Assembly: GCA_030432655.1 (NCBI GenBank)
Contig: JAUILA010000016.1
Coordinates: 62,001 to 126,000, forward strand
Source of the DNA: Bacteroidia bacterium
GTDB lineage: Bacteria > Bacteroidota > Bacteroidia > Cytophagales > Cyclobacteriaceae
DNA length: 64,000 nt
Direction: 5' to 3'
In this document: one piece after another, positions 41,631 through 50,789 of the stretch
Layout: each line of letters starts with the position of its first letter
Numbering within the stretch: position 1 is the first letter of the stretch
Made by a program: the position numbers and the translations under genes
The notes under the pieces: generated by a model
Database searches by the model: none
The model's input: the letters and a program-made list of their open reading frames with translations, nothing else
What the model was told of the DNA's origin: nothing

Positions 41631-43925
41631 TTATTCCAATGACTTATCACCATGCAGCAAAAAGCCTAAATGTAAGAGTATTCCAAACTGGTTTTCCTTA
41701 TCATCGTAATAATTGGCACTGAGGCTCACAGGGCCAAGCGGGGTATGCATTACCAGGCCGGCGGTTCCGGCCAGTGAAACGTCATCATTAAATTCAAAAC
41801 CGGGATCAGGCTGATCATCTCGTCGGATGAAGTGCTCAAAATTCTTGAACACGTAAGCTTCAACCCGGATGTCCAATAAGTTATTCAACGTAAAAACATT
41901 TCGTATCCCTCCTGCCACATAGTTAAATCCCCGGAAATTCTGCAACAGCAGGGTCTTACTGTCCTGCATCGGGTAAAAGGCAGGTGCATTAATAAGAGAT
42001 GCCATGTAATTACTAAAATACGGCTGGTTTGATATCACCCCTTCCGCAATATACCCGGTGCTGTATTTCCCTTTTTTGAAGTATTGTTCGATCGTCCCTT
42101 TAACCCTGAACCACTGGTGATCTGAAATTACCTCCGTATCGCCCATGGCAGTCGATCCCGGTAAATACTGCTCTTCCATTTGAAAATAATCGAGTGACAG
42201 ATTGACCAGCCGGCCCTGATTCGCATACTGGCGCCGGTTGAGTGTATTTCCGGAAAGTTCAAAGCCAAATCGAAATCCTTTCAATTTCTGATAATCCAGG
42301 GTATCGATCGAAGTTACGGGCCCGCTGTTACTGAAATCATTGTCATTATTTAACCAGCTGCCGTGAATTACACCCTTGAATTTATTCGTTACCGGAAACC
42401 CAATATTCAGTGTGTAACGACGATCAGTCATGTTAAGCACAGTCGGATCATTGTCCTTGAAAAATATATCGTCTGTGTCAATATAATCCCAATCGTTAAA
42501 TACAAGCTCAGGCTCCAGATACACCGGCTTAAAGGAAGAAAGATTTATCCGGCTGCTGAAGCGCGCAGACTTATAGAAGCTACCGGCATACACGTCCAGT
42601 CCCAGTTTTAATAAATAATTGTCGAAGTAGTAATACTCCGTGCCGAGGTAGGCCTGGCTGATATTTCTGGATGCAATTACACCACCGACATGCGCAGTCA
42701 GATTGCTGCGTGGCCGCCCGTAAAGATGAAGCGTATACGCTTCCAATTCATTATCATAAACAATGTCCGGATATATTGTCCGGAAGAACGGTTCGGATAC
42801 CATCTTAAAATATCCGCGCTTCAATTCCTCATACGTAAGCGTCTCTTTGTTGTTTAGTCCATATAATCGGGTCAGGTATTTTCTTTGTTTTGAGTTGAAC
42901 CCATGAAATTCTATGTCCCGGAACCGAAGCGGGATGTTTCTGTCATTAAACTCATTTCTTTTGTCTGTCAATTCGTCGCAGGTAACACGCCGCCCGATTT
43001 TTGCCCGGATCTCATCCATATTGCGGATGGTAGCCTGATAACCACTATCGATCAATGCCCGGGCCTTTCTGAAATCAAATGCATCATATCCACCAAGGTC
43101 CGGCTCAAGGTAAATCCCATGCTCTGGAATCACTGACGGGTCTGATTTATCCAGAAGCATGAAGAGCAACGAACGCTGAAGCAAGCGGTCGTCTTCCTGG
43201 TAAGGATATTCCTTATACACCTTGGAGGAAACATTCACCCCTATTATAACATCCGGCTCAAATTCCCGGCTGGCAACATCCACCGGAAAATTATTATAGA
43301 TCCCCCCGTCAAACAGGTATTTTCCCTTGATTCGTATCGGTTTGTAAAAAAAGGGAACTGAAAGGGATGTCCGAAGTGCTGTGGCAAGGGACCCTGAATC
43401 AAGGACTACCTCGGTCTGTGTAAAAATATCAGAGGCCACAATCCTTGCAGGAACAAACAGGCTGTCAAAATCATATTTAGCTATCTGACCCGGCTGCGCC
43501 AGCCTGTCGGCCAGTGCAAAATTGAGCGAAAGGTCACTGGCCAGACTCGAGGTCATTGCTGCGTGCATGGTGGAGTCCAGTGAGAATTCGGCCGATACAA
43601 TGGCAGGCCTTATGGTGCCCTCGTAAAAATAATACTTGTATTCCGGATCAATCTCTCCGCTTACCCAATCCAGGAATTCTCTTGAAAGAATCAGGTGTTC
43701 AATCTTATCGGGAGAATAACCGGCCGCATAACATCCGGCAATAACGCCGCCCATGGAGGTGCCAACAATATTGTCAACAGGGATATTATTTTCTTCAAGC
43801 GCTTTAAGAACTCCGATGTGAGCCAGTCCCTTGGCTCCGCCACCACTGAGCACAAGCGATACACGCTGCCCGTAACTGCCACCGGTCAGTATCGATATGA
43901 ATAATACGGTGAGCCATAATCGCAT
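41631..43925 (-). CDS. Patatin-like phospholipase with C-terminal outer-membrane barrel
   Basis: A 764-residue exported protein. After the signal peptide (to about 20) comes a patatin domain with oxyanion motif GGGAKG (28-33), nucleophile Ser57 in GTSMGG, and Asp206 in FDGGIYNNFPV. A POTRA-like region (about 335-410) and a 16-strand BamA-type barrel (about 415-764, closing GILLHLGFLLHGD) follow. The layout matches PlpD-type (type Vd) autotransporter phospholipases, with the lipase exposed or released at the cell surface. Its 3' end is 146 bases from the PD40-OmpA start on the same strand. Confidence 0.9.
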   Translation of the reverse strand: MRLWLTVLFISILTGGSYGQRVSLVLSGGGAKGLAHIGVLKALEENNIPVDNIVGTSMGGVIAGCYAAGYSPDKIEHLILSREFLDWVSGEIDPEYKYYFYEGTIRPAIVSAEFSLDSTMHAAMTSSLASDLSLNFALADRLAQPGQIAKYDFDSLFVPARIVASDIFTQTEVVLDSGSLATALRTSLSVPFFYKPIRIKGKYLFDGGIYNNFPVDVASREFEPDVIIGVNVSSKVYKEYPYQEDDRLLQRSLLFMLLDKSDPSVIPEHGIYLEPDLGGYDAFDFRKARALIDSGYQATIRNMDEIRAKIGRRVTCDELTDKRNEFNDRNIPLRFRDIEFHGFNSKQRKYLTRLYGLNNKETLTYEELKRGYFKMVSEPFFRTIYPDIVYDNELEAYTLHLYGRPRSNLTAHVGGVIASRNISQAYLGTEYYYFDNYLLKLGLDVYAGSFYKSARFSSRINLSSFKPVYLEPELVFNDWDYIDTDDIFFKDNDPTVLNMTDRRYTLNIGFPVTNKFKGVIHGSWLNNDNDFSNSGPVTSIDTLDYQKLKGFRFGFELSGNTLNRRQYANQGRLVNLSLDYFQMEEQYLPGSTAMGDTEVISDHQWFRVKGTIEQYFKKGKYSTGYIAEGVISNQPYFSNYMASLINAPAFYPMQDSKTLLLQNFRGFNYVAGGIRNVFTLNNLLDIRVEAYVFKNFEHFIRRDDQPDPGFEFNDDVSLAGTAGLVMHTPLGPVSLSANYYDDKENQFGILLHLGFLLHGDKSLE

Positions 43926-43939
43926 ACTCTATAAACAAA

Positions 43940-43968
43940 AATAGCAAGACAAATATTGCCTTGCTATT
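43940..43968 (-). terminator. Terminator after the M23 peptidase gene
   Basis: AATAGCAAG (43940-43948) pairs with CTTGCTATT (43960-43968), a perfect 9-bp stem. On the minus strand TTTTGTTTAT follows. It stands between the M23 stop (43990) and the patatin start (43925). Confidence 0.65.
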
Positions 43969-43989
43969 CCGATGTGTTAAGATTTCTTT

Positions 43990-45285
43990 TTATTTCAGAC
44001 TTGCCACCACCTGGTTATTTTCCTCGGGCATATCAATCTGATCCAGCTGTTCCATCAAGTCGTCGCGCTGGATGAAATAACTTTCACGGGCATCCTCTTT
44101 GATTGGTTCCGACGGCGGCAAATCAACTTTAAGTGCATCCACCTGAACTCCATTCTTCCAGAAACGATAGCACAAATGATTTCCTGTGGCGAGACCGGTA
44201 CTACCAACATATCCAATGATCTGTCCCTGCTTCACACGGGTTCCGGAACGTACGCCGGAAGCTATTTTGGACATATGCAGGTACTGCGTGGTATATGTGG
44301 AATTATGCTTTAGCTTGACATAATTACCATTGTATTTCTTGTACTGAGCTTCCAGGATAATGCCATCACCTACCGCACGTATCGGCGTACCCCTGGGGGC
44401 TGCAAAATCAGTGCCCCGGTGCGCTTTATAACGTTTCTGAACAGGATGATATCTGCTTCCTGAATACCTCGAACTGATCCGTGTAAACTCCAGCGGATAT
44501 TTCAGCAGTGCCTTTCTAAGACTGTTCCCCTCTTCATCGAAATAATCGATTCCGTTGCCCTGATCATAGACAAAGGCATACATGTCTGTTCCGTAATGCT
44601 GAAAATAAATTGCTTTAATATCCCCGATTCCGACTGACTGATCCTCCACCAGTTTATCTTCATAGATCAGCTTGAATTTGTCTCCTTTCTGCAGGCCAAA
44701 AAAATCAACCTGCCATCCGAAGACATCCACGAACTCATTGGTTAGCTCATGTGAAAGCCCTAAGGACTGCATGGTCATGGAGAGATTGCTTTCGATCACT
44801 CCAGCGACGGTCCGCTCCATTACCTTAACTTCCTTGGCTTTCTTTTCGACGAAAACACTATCCCCCAGGTTAAACACCACGTATTCGATCGGGTTATGCT
44901 CATAAACCATTGCCCGGGCCGTTTTCATGGAATCCTGATCACAGATCAGAAAGTATTTTTTATTGGTGGCAATTTTACGTACATCAAATATATCTTTCGA
45001 ACGCTGGGCAAGATGATAGATCGTCTCTGAGCTTACATTATAATTTGAAAGGATTTCCGAAATATTCTGATTACGCTTTACTTTTTCTTCAATAACCAGT
45101 TTGGAGTCAATTTCGAAACCATAAAGCAATTTAGGCTCGGCAATTACAGAATCAGTCACTACCATGGCTTCAGCTTTCTGAACCGGCGCCTCGATCTCTG
45201 CAGAATCATGAAATGCCGGGATGGCAAAATAGATTCCTGCAGTAATAATAATTCCTGTTAATACGGCTAAGAGTTTTCTTGACAT
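43990..45285 (-). CDS. M23 family peptidoglycan endopeptidase, Cys-variant zinc site
   Basis: A 431-residue protein with an N-terminal membrane segment (about 5-23), an OapA/LysM-like domain in the middle (KVKRNQNISEILSNYNVS), and an M23 domain (about 265-390). Zinc-site residues His289 and Asp293 (AHRGTDFAAPRGTPI) and His337 (QYLHMS) are present, but the last motif, normally HxH, is GNHLCYRF: Cys372 stands where the second His should bind zinc. This GxHxCYRFWKNG form is one I associate with Bacteroidota homologues. Likely a murein hydrolase acting in the periplasm. Confidence 0.9.
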   Translation of the reverse strand: MSRKLLAVLTGIIITAGIYFAIPAFHDSAEIEAPVQKAEAMVVTDSVIAEPKLLYGFEIDSKLVIEEKVKRNQNISEILSNYNVSSETIYHLAQRSKDIFDVRKIATNKKYFLICDQDSMKTARAMVYEHNPIEYVVFNLGDSVFVEKKAKEVKVMERTVAGVIESNLSMTMQSLGLSHELTNEFVDVFGWQVDFFGLQKGDKFKLIYEDKLVEDQSVGIGDIKAIYFQHYGTDMYAFVYDQGNGIDYFDEEGNSLRKALLKYPLEFTRISSRYSGSRYHPVQKRYKAHRGTDFAAPRGTPIRAVGDGIILEAQYKKYNGNYVKLKHNSTYTTQYLHMSKIASGVRSGTRVKQGQIIGYVGSTGLATGNHLCYRFWKNGVQVDALKVDLPPSEPIKEDARESYFIQRDDLMEQLDQIDMPEENNQVVASLK

Positions 45286-45436
45286 GAGCAGATTTAGTTA
45301 AAAAAATCCAATGTACTTTATAAGTAACTGCAAAGAAGCATTTATAGTGCAAATTATACGTAATAAGTAAGAAATAATCCAAAATTCAATCGATAATACC
45401 TGATATTCATCGATCATTCTGTCAACTTTATGAAAA

Positions 45437-46228
45437 ATGAAAAAAAATACCATTGCGATACTGGGATGTGGCTGGCTGGGTACAGCAGCGGCTAAGTTGC
45501 TGACGGAGCAGGGATACCGTGTTTACGGCTCAACCACCACTTCAGTAAGGCTGTCTGAACTTGAAGCAGCTGGTATCCGGCCCTTCAAAATCGATTTAGG
45601 TAACCCTGATCAAAAATTTCCGGAGGAATTCATGCATGCGGAAACACTAATTATCAGCTTAACCCCCCGGGCACTTGCTGATAATGCACAGTCTCTTACA
45701 TTCGCGTGGAAAGAAAACAAGCCAAACCACATAATATATATCAGTTCAACCGCCGTCTATCCAAATAATAACCGTCTGGTTACAGAAAAAGACGCGGTAC
45801 ACCAGAAGTCCCCGCATTCAGGCCTCGACATGCTGGCTTTGGAAGAACAAATCTCCGAATTTGCACCGACTACGGTTCTTCGGCCCGGCGGACTGTACGG
45901 TCCGGATCGCCACCCGGGTAGATTTCTTTCGGGGAAATCAGGGATAAAAAACGGGACGGCACCTGTCAATCTGGTTCATCAGGAAGATATTTCCAGAGCC
46001 ATACAGACGTTTGTAGTGCATAAAAAATCAGGTATATATAATGTAGTGGCTCCGGAACATCCGGAAAGACAGGAATTTTACACAAAAGCGGCAGCGGCCG
46101 CTGGGTTACCGTTGCCCGAATTCAGTAAAGATTCAGGGGATAATTCATATAAAATCGTGGATTCCGGTAAACTTATTAAAGATCTGGGATTTACTTTCCT
46201 TCACCCGGATCCGTTAAGGGACCTATGA
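45437..46228 (+). CDS. NAD(P)-binding SDR-like epimerase/reductase (YeeZ type)
   Basis: A 263-residue cytosolic protein with a Rossmann fold: IAILGCGWLGTAAAKLL gives GxGxxG, and YISSTAVYPNN holds the Ser/Tyr-type active-site loop of extended SDRs without a clear Lys in a YxxxK motif (the later segment is SGLDMLALEEQ). This matches the YeeZ group, which often lacks dehydrogenase activity. Substrate unknown. It ends one base before the stop of the convergent DsbD gene. Confidence 0.82.
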   Translation: MKKNTIAILGCGWLGTAAAKLLTEQGYRVYGSTTTSVRLSELEAAGIRPFKIDLGNPDQKFPEEFMHAETLIISLTPRALADNAQSLTFAWKENKPNHIIYISSTAVYPNNNRLVTEKDAVHQKSPHSGLDMLALEEQISEFAPTTVLRPGGLYGPDRHPGRFLSGKSGIKNGTAPVNLVHQEDISRAIQTFVVHKKSGIYNVVAPEHPERQEFYTKAAAAAGLPLPEFSKDSGDNSYKIVDSGKLIKDLGFTFLHPDPLRDL

Positions 46229-48397
46229 TCAGGGGGTACTTTCAGGATACCTTGATTGGTAAACTGACGAGCCTTTGTCAAGGAAATCAATAAAGGTCTC
46301 AACGTTCTTTTCATAGCCCAGCGGTGGAACCAGCACCTTTTCGTCACTCCCCAGCAAAACATAAAAAGGCTGTGCGTTATTATTCAGTCGCCGGATCTGC
46401 AGATCTGCATTCTGTTTCCCGATAGTAATTTTTTGCTTTTCATCATAGGAAGACGTATACCATTCTGATTCAGGCAATTCCGTTTTATCGTCCACATAAA
46501 GAGCGACTACCACATAATCCTCTCTTAAGCGACGCAATACAGCCGGATCAGACCAAACTACGGCCTCCATTTCACGGCAATTTGTACAGGCATGACCGGT
46601 AAAATCGATAAACAGGGGTTTGTCCTGTTTCCGTGCACATGCCAGTGCCTGTTCATAATCGAAATAACCGCTTAATCCGTGAGGCAAATGGAGAAATTCT
46701 GCGTATTTAGGCGGTTCACAATTGGAATAAACCTCTGCTTCTTCCTCGTTTCCTGATACCAGATCGAAATCGTGCGTATACATCGGGGGCAGATATCCCG
46801 CCAGGGCTTTAAGCGGAGCCCCCCATAAACCGGGGATCAGGTACAATACGAATGTAAAGGTAATCATAGCCAGGATCAGTCGCGGAACGCTGACATGCTC
46901 AACCTTGCTGTCATGAGGCAACCGGAGCCTGCCCAGGAGATAGAATCCCATCAAGGTAAATATCACTATCCATATAGCAATATTAATGTCGCGGTCAAGT
47001 AAGCCCCAGTGATACGCCTGATCAGCTATACTCAGGAATTTAAAGGCGAGTGCCAGCTCGATAAATCCAAGTACAACTTTCACCGAATTTAACCATCCGC
47101 CGGATTTTGGCAGGTTACTGAGCCATTTAGGAAAAATCGCGAATAGCGTAAATGGTATGGCAAATGCCAGTGAAAAGGCAAACATACCCATTATGGGTTT
47201 CAGGAATTCCCCGCCGGCGGAGGCCACCAGGATTGATCCTACGATCGGCCCGGTACATGAAAATGAAACCAGTACCAGCGTGAATGCCATAAAGAAAACA
47301 CCGATCAGCCCACCTTTATCCGCCTTTTTATCCATGGCATTGACAAATGAACTCGGCAGGGTAATCTCAAATAAACCGAAAAAGCTAAGGGCAAAAATGA
47401 TGAAAACCAGGAAGAAAATGATATTTGGTAACCATTCGGTTGCCAGATCATTGGCGGTTTCAGGACCCATTAAAGGAGCGACCGCGGATCCAATAATGGT
47501 ATAAATCAGGATGATTGACAATCCGTATATAAATGCCTGTGATGCCCCTCCCTTTTTTGTAAAAAAGGTTACGGTCATCGGAATCATTGGAAACACACAT
47601 GGTGTTAACAGCGCAGTTAGCCCTGCGAGGAAGGCCACTGCCATAAAGAGCAATAACGTCTGCTTTTCTTTTACCTGAGCACCATCATCAAACAGTGTTT
47701 CATCAAGGATGGGACCGTTTACCTCCTGCGAACTTTCACTTGCATCAGAGACTGGCGTACTACCTGATTCAGATGAGCCGGCAGATATGGATACCGGAGT
47801 TTGAGTTGTTGTATCCGGAATTTCTATTACGGGCCGGGATTCTTCCTTTTCGATATTCCCGGACGGCTGGTCCTTAACCCCCTGGCCTGTATCCGACTCT
47901 TCAGGAACAGGTTCGGATTCTCCTGAAATTGAAAAATTGGTGAAGGCAAAGTCCTTATCAAAATTTATACACTTACCATCAATATCCGAACAAGTCTGGT
48001 ATTCATAAGACCCGCGGATCTCAGGGTCAGTAGCAAGTATTTTTACGGTCTGACGAAATTCACCCGTCCCTTTAAAAATCCTGACCGTGCACTCAAAAAT
48101 ATCATCATATTTCTCCGTGGCGTTTATCGCCCTCAGGTCACCAACCAGCTCATATGTATCATTCTCCTGAAAACTAAAAGAAGCAACGATCGGACCGCAA
48201 TCGGGATCAAAATCGCTTGAATACAAATACCAGTCAGGGTCAATTGTGGCTTTAAAGATAAGCTCTATTTCATCCCCGATTTCTGCTTCGAGCGTACCTG
48301 GCTGGTTGTTCCAGGTGGCAGTCTCAAGGACCTGTCCAAACGATCTGCCGGTAAAAGCCGCAAGTATGAACAGGAAAACAATCAGACGTTTCACCAT
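46229..48397 (-). CDS. dsbD: Thiol:disulfide interchange protein DsbD-like
   Basis: It carries electrons from cytosolic thioredoxin across the inner membrane to periplasmic disulfide partners. The 722 residues show the full DsbD order: signal peptide, N-terminal alpha domain with the cysteine pair CSDIDGKC (about 135-142), a long linker rich in Ser/Pro/Glu, eight membrane helices with Cys in PCVFPMIPMTV and SCTGPIVG, and a C-terminal thioredoxin domain with the CxxC motif ACTNC (near 605). All six catalytic cysteines are thus visible. It stands alone between convergent SDR and an upstream M20 gene. Confidence 0.93.
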   Translation of the reverse strand: MVKRLIVFLFILAAFTGRSFGQVLETATWNNQPGTLEAEIGDEIELIFKATIDPDWYLYSSDFDPDCGPIVASFSFQENDTYELVGDLRAINATEKYDDIFECTVRIFKGTGEFRQTVKILATDPEIRGSYEYQTCSDIDGKCINFDKDFAFTNFSISGESEPVPEESDTGQGVKDQPSGNIEKEESRPVIEIPDTTTQTPVSISAGSSESGSTPVSDASESSQEVNGPILDETLFDDGAQVKEKQTLLLFMAVAFLAGLTALLTPCVFPMIPMTVTFFTKKGGASQAFIYGLSIILIYTIIGSAVAPLMGPETANDLATEWLPNIIFFLVFIIFALSFFGLFEITLPSSFVNAMDKKADKGGLIGVFFMAFTLVLVSFSCTGPIVGSILVASAGGEFLKPIMGMFAFSLAFAIPFTLFAIFPKWLSNLPKSGGWLNSVKVVLGFIELALAFKFLSIADQAYHWGLLDRDINIAIWIVIFTLMGFYLLGRLRLPHDSKVEHVSVPRLILAMITFTFVLYLIPGLWGAPLKALAGYLPPMYTHDFDLVSGNEEEAEVYSNCEPPKYAEFLHLPHGLSGYFDYEQALACARKQDKPLFIDFTGHACTNCREMEAVVWSDPAVLRRLREDYVVVALYVDDKTELPESEWYTSSYDEKQKITIGKQNADLQIRRLNNNAQPFYVLLGSDEKVLVPPLGYEKNVETFIDFLDKGSSVYQSRYPESTP

Positions 48398-48447
48398 AAA
48401 ATTTTTAAATGATATTCACTTACAAGGGATAGAACGCATTGAACGGG

Positions 48448-49809
48448 TTATTTATTCCCAAATTGGCGATAAAAATGACAAATTGTTTCAATGCCCAGAA
48501 AATAGTTTTTTAAACCATAGTGCTCATTTGGAGAATGAATTGCGTCACTGTCCAGTCCGAAACCAAGCAACACAGTTTCTGAGTCAAGCTCATTTTTAAA
48601 AAGTGATACTATGGGAATACTACCACCATCCCGGGTGGGAATTGGTTTTTTGCCAAATACCTCCTCACAGGCAGCACTAGCAGCAGCATACGCCTCCGAA
48701 TCGGTTGGTGTAACGGCTGGTTGTCCGCCGTGATGCGGAGTAACACGCACCTTCACACTTTCCGGAGCAAGTGAGGTAAAATGGTCAGTGAACAGTCGGG
48801 TGATCTCAGCCGAGTCCTGGTCTGGCACCAGGCGCATGGATATCTTCGCATGCGCTTTGGAAGGCAATACGGTTTTAGCTCCTTCTCCTGTATATCCTCC
48901 CCAGATTCCGTTGACATCAAGTGTTGGACGGATACCCGTTCGTTCAATGGTAGTATATCCGTCTTCCCCGTGCACTTCATTTATATCAAGGTCACGCTTG
49001 TACTCATTCAGGTCGAAAGGTGCTTTATTCAGAGCCTCTCGTTCCTCCTGGCTTAAATCCTGTACTTTATCATAAAAGCCTTTAACAGTAATACGACCTT
49101 TATCATCGTGCAATGAGGCAATCATCTCACATAGGATATTAACAGGATTGGCAACTGCCCCGCCGTATACGCCGGAATGAAGATCACGGTTAGGACCGGT
49201 AACTTCAACTTCAAGGTAGCTCAGTCCCCTCAGGCCGACACAAATTGATGGGTGCTCCATGGAAATCATGGCCGTATCTGAGATCAGGATTACATCACAC
49301 GCCAGCTTGTCAGTATTCTCCCGGACAAAAACATCCAGATTCGAGGAACCAACTTCTTCCTCTCCCTCAATCATGAATTTAACATTACAATTAAGCGAAT
49401 TGGTGCTCATTAGTGTTTCAAACGCTTTGATGTGCATGTAAAACTGTCCTTTATCATCACATGCCCCGCGTGCATATATTTTGTCATTCTTGACTACCGG
49501 CTCGAATGGCGGCGAATCCCACAATTCATAAGGGTCTGCGGGCTGTACATCATAATGCCCGTACACAAGTACCGTTGGAAGATCGGCACTGATAATTTTT
49601 TCCCCGTAAACAATCGGATGTCCGTCCGTGTGACAAATCTCTGCTTTATCTGCACCTGCTTCTTCCAGGCTTTTGCGCACATACCGGGCAGCATTGACCA
49701 CATCTTCCTTAAATTTTCTGTCAGCACTGACAGAAGGAATCCGAAGTAAATCGAGGAGTTCGTCAATAAATCTGCTCTTGTGCCCTTCAATATATTCTTT
49801 GATCTCCAT
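48448..49809 (-). CDS. M20 family dipeptidase
   Basis: A 453-residue zinc peptidase. The metal-binding blocks VLVYGHYDVQPAD, GACDDKGQ, EGEEEVGS and DSEAYAAAS-to-GGSIPIV region are present, fitting the M20 dipeptidase group (carnosinase/PepV-like) rather than acetylornithine deacetylase. No signal peptide, so it acts in the cytosol on dipeptides, specificity unknown. A TAnnTTTG element lies about 20 bases upstream. The dsbD gene starts 50 bases downstream on the same strand. Confidence 0.9.
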   Translation of the reverse strand: MEIKEYIEGHKSRFIDELLDLLRIPSVSADRKFKEDVVNAARYVRKSLEEAGADKAEICHTDGHPIVYGEKIISADLPTVLVYGHYDVQPADPYELWDSPPFEPVVKNDKIYARGACDDKGQFYMHIKAFETLMSTNSLNCNVKFMIEGEEEVGSSNLDVFVRENTDKLACDVILISDTAMISMEHPSICVGLRGLSYLEVEVTGPNRDLHSGVYGGAVANPVNILCEMIASLHDDKGRITVKGFYDKVQDLSQEEREALNKAPFDLNEYKRDLDINEVHGEDGYTTIERTGIRPTLDVNGIWGGYTGEGAKTVLPSKAHAKISMRLVPDQDSAEITRLFTDHFTSLAPESVKVRVTPHHGGQPAVTPTDSEAYAAASAACEEVFGKKPIPTRDGGSIPIVSLFKNELDSETVLLGFGLDSDAIHSPNEHYGLKNYFLGIETICHFYRQFGNK

Positions 49810-49828
49810 GACTGTTTTTTGTATGTTT

Positions 49829-49836
49829 CAAAGGTA
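49829..49836 (-). promoter_or_regulatory. Candidate -7 promoter element for the M20 dipeptidase
   Basis: The minus strand reads TACCTTTG, an exact TAnnTTTG match, 19 bases before the ATG, implying a leader of about 12-15 bases. Confidence 0.45.
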
Positions 49837-49865
49837 GCTTATTTGACCACTATCTACAACCAAAC

Positions 49866-50774
49866 TTAAAGGCATTGAGGGGTACAGGCATCATCCTGAC
49901 GGGATTTTTCCACCTGAATCGTGGAATGTTCAATATCAAATTTATCTCTGAGTTTATCCCGGATATCAAAGAGGAACTCGTCGGTGTTTCCGCCCGGGAT
50001 GACCAGGTGTACGGTAAGTGCGTTCCTCGTGGTACTCATCGCCCAGATGTGCAGGTCATGAACGTCCTCAACACCTTGCTGATCTGACAGGAATTCTTTC
50101 ACTTCATCAAGATTTATTCCCCTGGGCACCGCATCCAGCGCCAGTCTGAGGGAATCTCTGAACAATTTCCAGGTTCCCCAGATAATGACCACGACGATGA
50201 TAAACGACGTGACAGGGTCGATCCAGTTGCGTCCGGTAAAGCTGACCAGTAATCCGGCAACCACCACCCCGAGTGAAACCGCGGCATCGGCAGCCATATG
50301 CAGAAAGGCACCGCGGATATTAAGATCATCCTTCTGACCCCGTATAAACAGCAGCGCGGTGGCCGTATTGATTACAATCCCCACTGCTGCAACCCATATA
50401 ATCGTCTCACCGGTTACAGACTGACCGCTTTTCAATGTTTGAATCGCATGGTAAAGTATAGCTCCGGAGGCACCGAACAGCAGGAGGGCATTCAGCACCG
50501 AAACAAGAATGGTGGTTTTACGCAATCCATAGGTATAGCGTTCCGAAGGTTTTTTGCTCGCAAGCCAGGCCGCAAGCCAGGCAAAGACAAGCCCGAAAAC
50601 ATCGCTCAGGTTATGTCCTGCATCGGCGAGGAGCGCGGAAGAATTTGCCAGCCATCCATAGACCACTTCAATGATCACGAAAATCACATTCAGGCCAATA
50701 CCAATGGCAAACGCCTTTCCATGACTTACTTTTCCATTGTCATGATGATGCTGGTGATTATGACCGTGTCCCAT
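49866..50774 (-). CDS. Cation diffusion facilitator zinc exporter (CzcD type)
   Basis: A 302-residue inner-membrane proton antiporter with six helices. The metal site is HD-HD: His54/Asp58 (DAGHNLSD) and His159/Asp163 (LHMAAD), typical of zinc/cadmium exporters. The N-terminus is His-rich (GHGHNHQHHHD), a common metal-scavenging tail, and the cytosolic C-terminal domain (about 205-295) ends CTPQC, an extra two-Cys motif. The gene starts 15 bases after the lipoprotein gene stop; metal control is not visible in the sequence. Confidence 0.92.
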   Translation of the reverse strand: MGHGHNHQHHHDNGKVSHGKAFAIGIGLNVIFVIIEVVYGWLANSSALLADAGHNLSDVFGLVFAWLAAWLASKKPSERYTYGLRKTTILVSVLNALLLFGASGAILYHAIQTLKSGQSVTGETIIWVAAVGIVINTATALLFIRGQKDDLNIRGAFLHMAADAAVSLGVVVAGLLVSFTGRNWIDPVTSFIIVVVIIWGTWKLFRDSLRLALDAVPRGINLDEVKEFLSDQQGVEDVHDLHIWAMSTTRNALTVHLVIPGGNTDEFLFDIRDKLRDKFDIEHSTIQVEKSRQDDACTPQCL

Positions 50775-50789
50775 TCACTCCTCTAGCCT

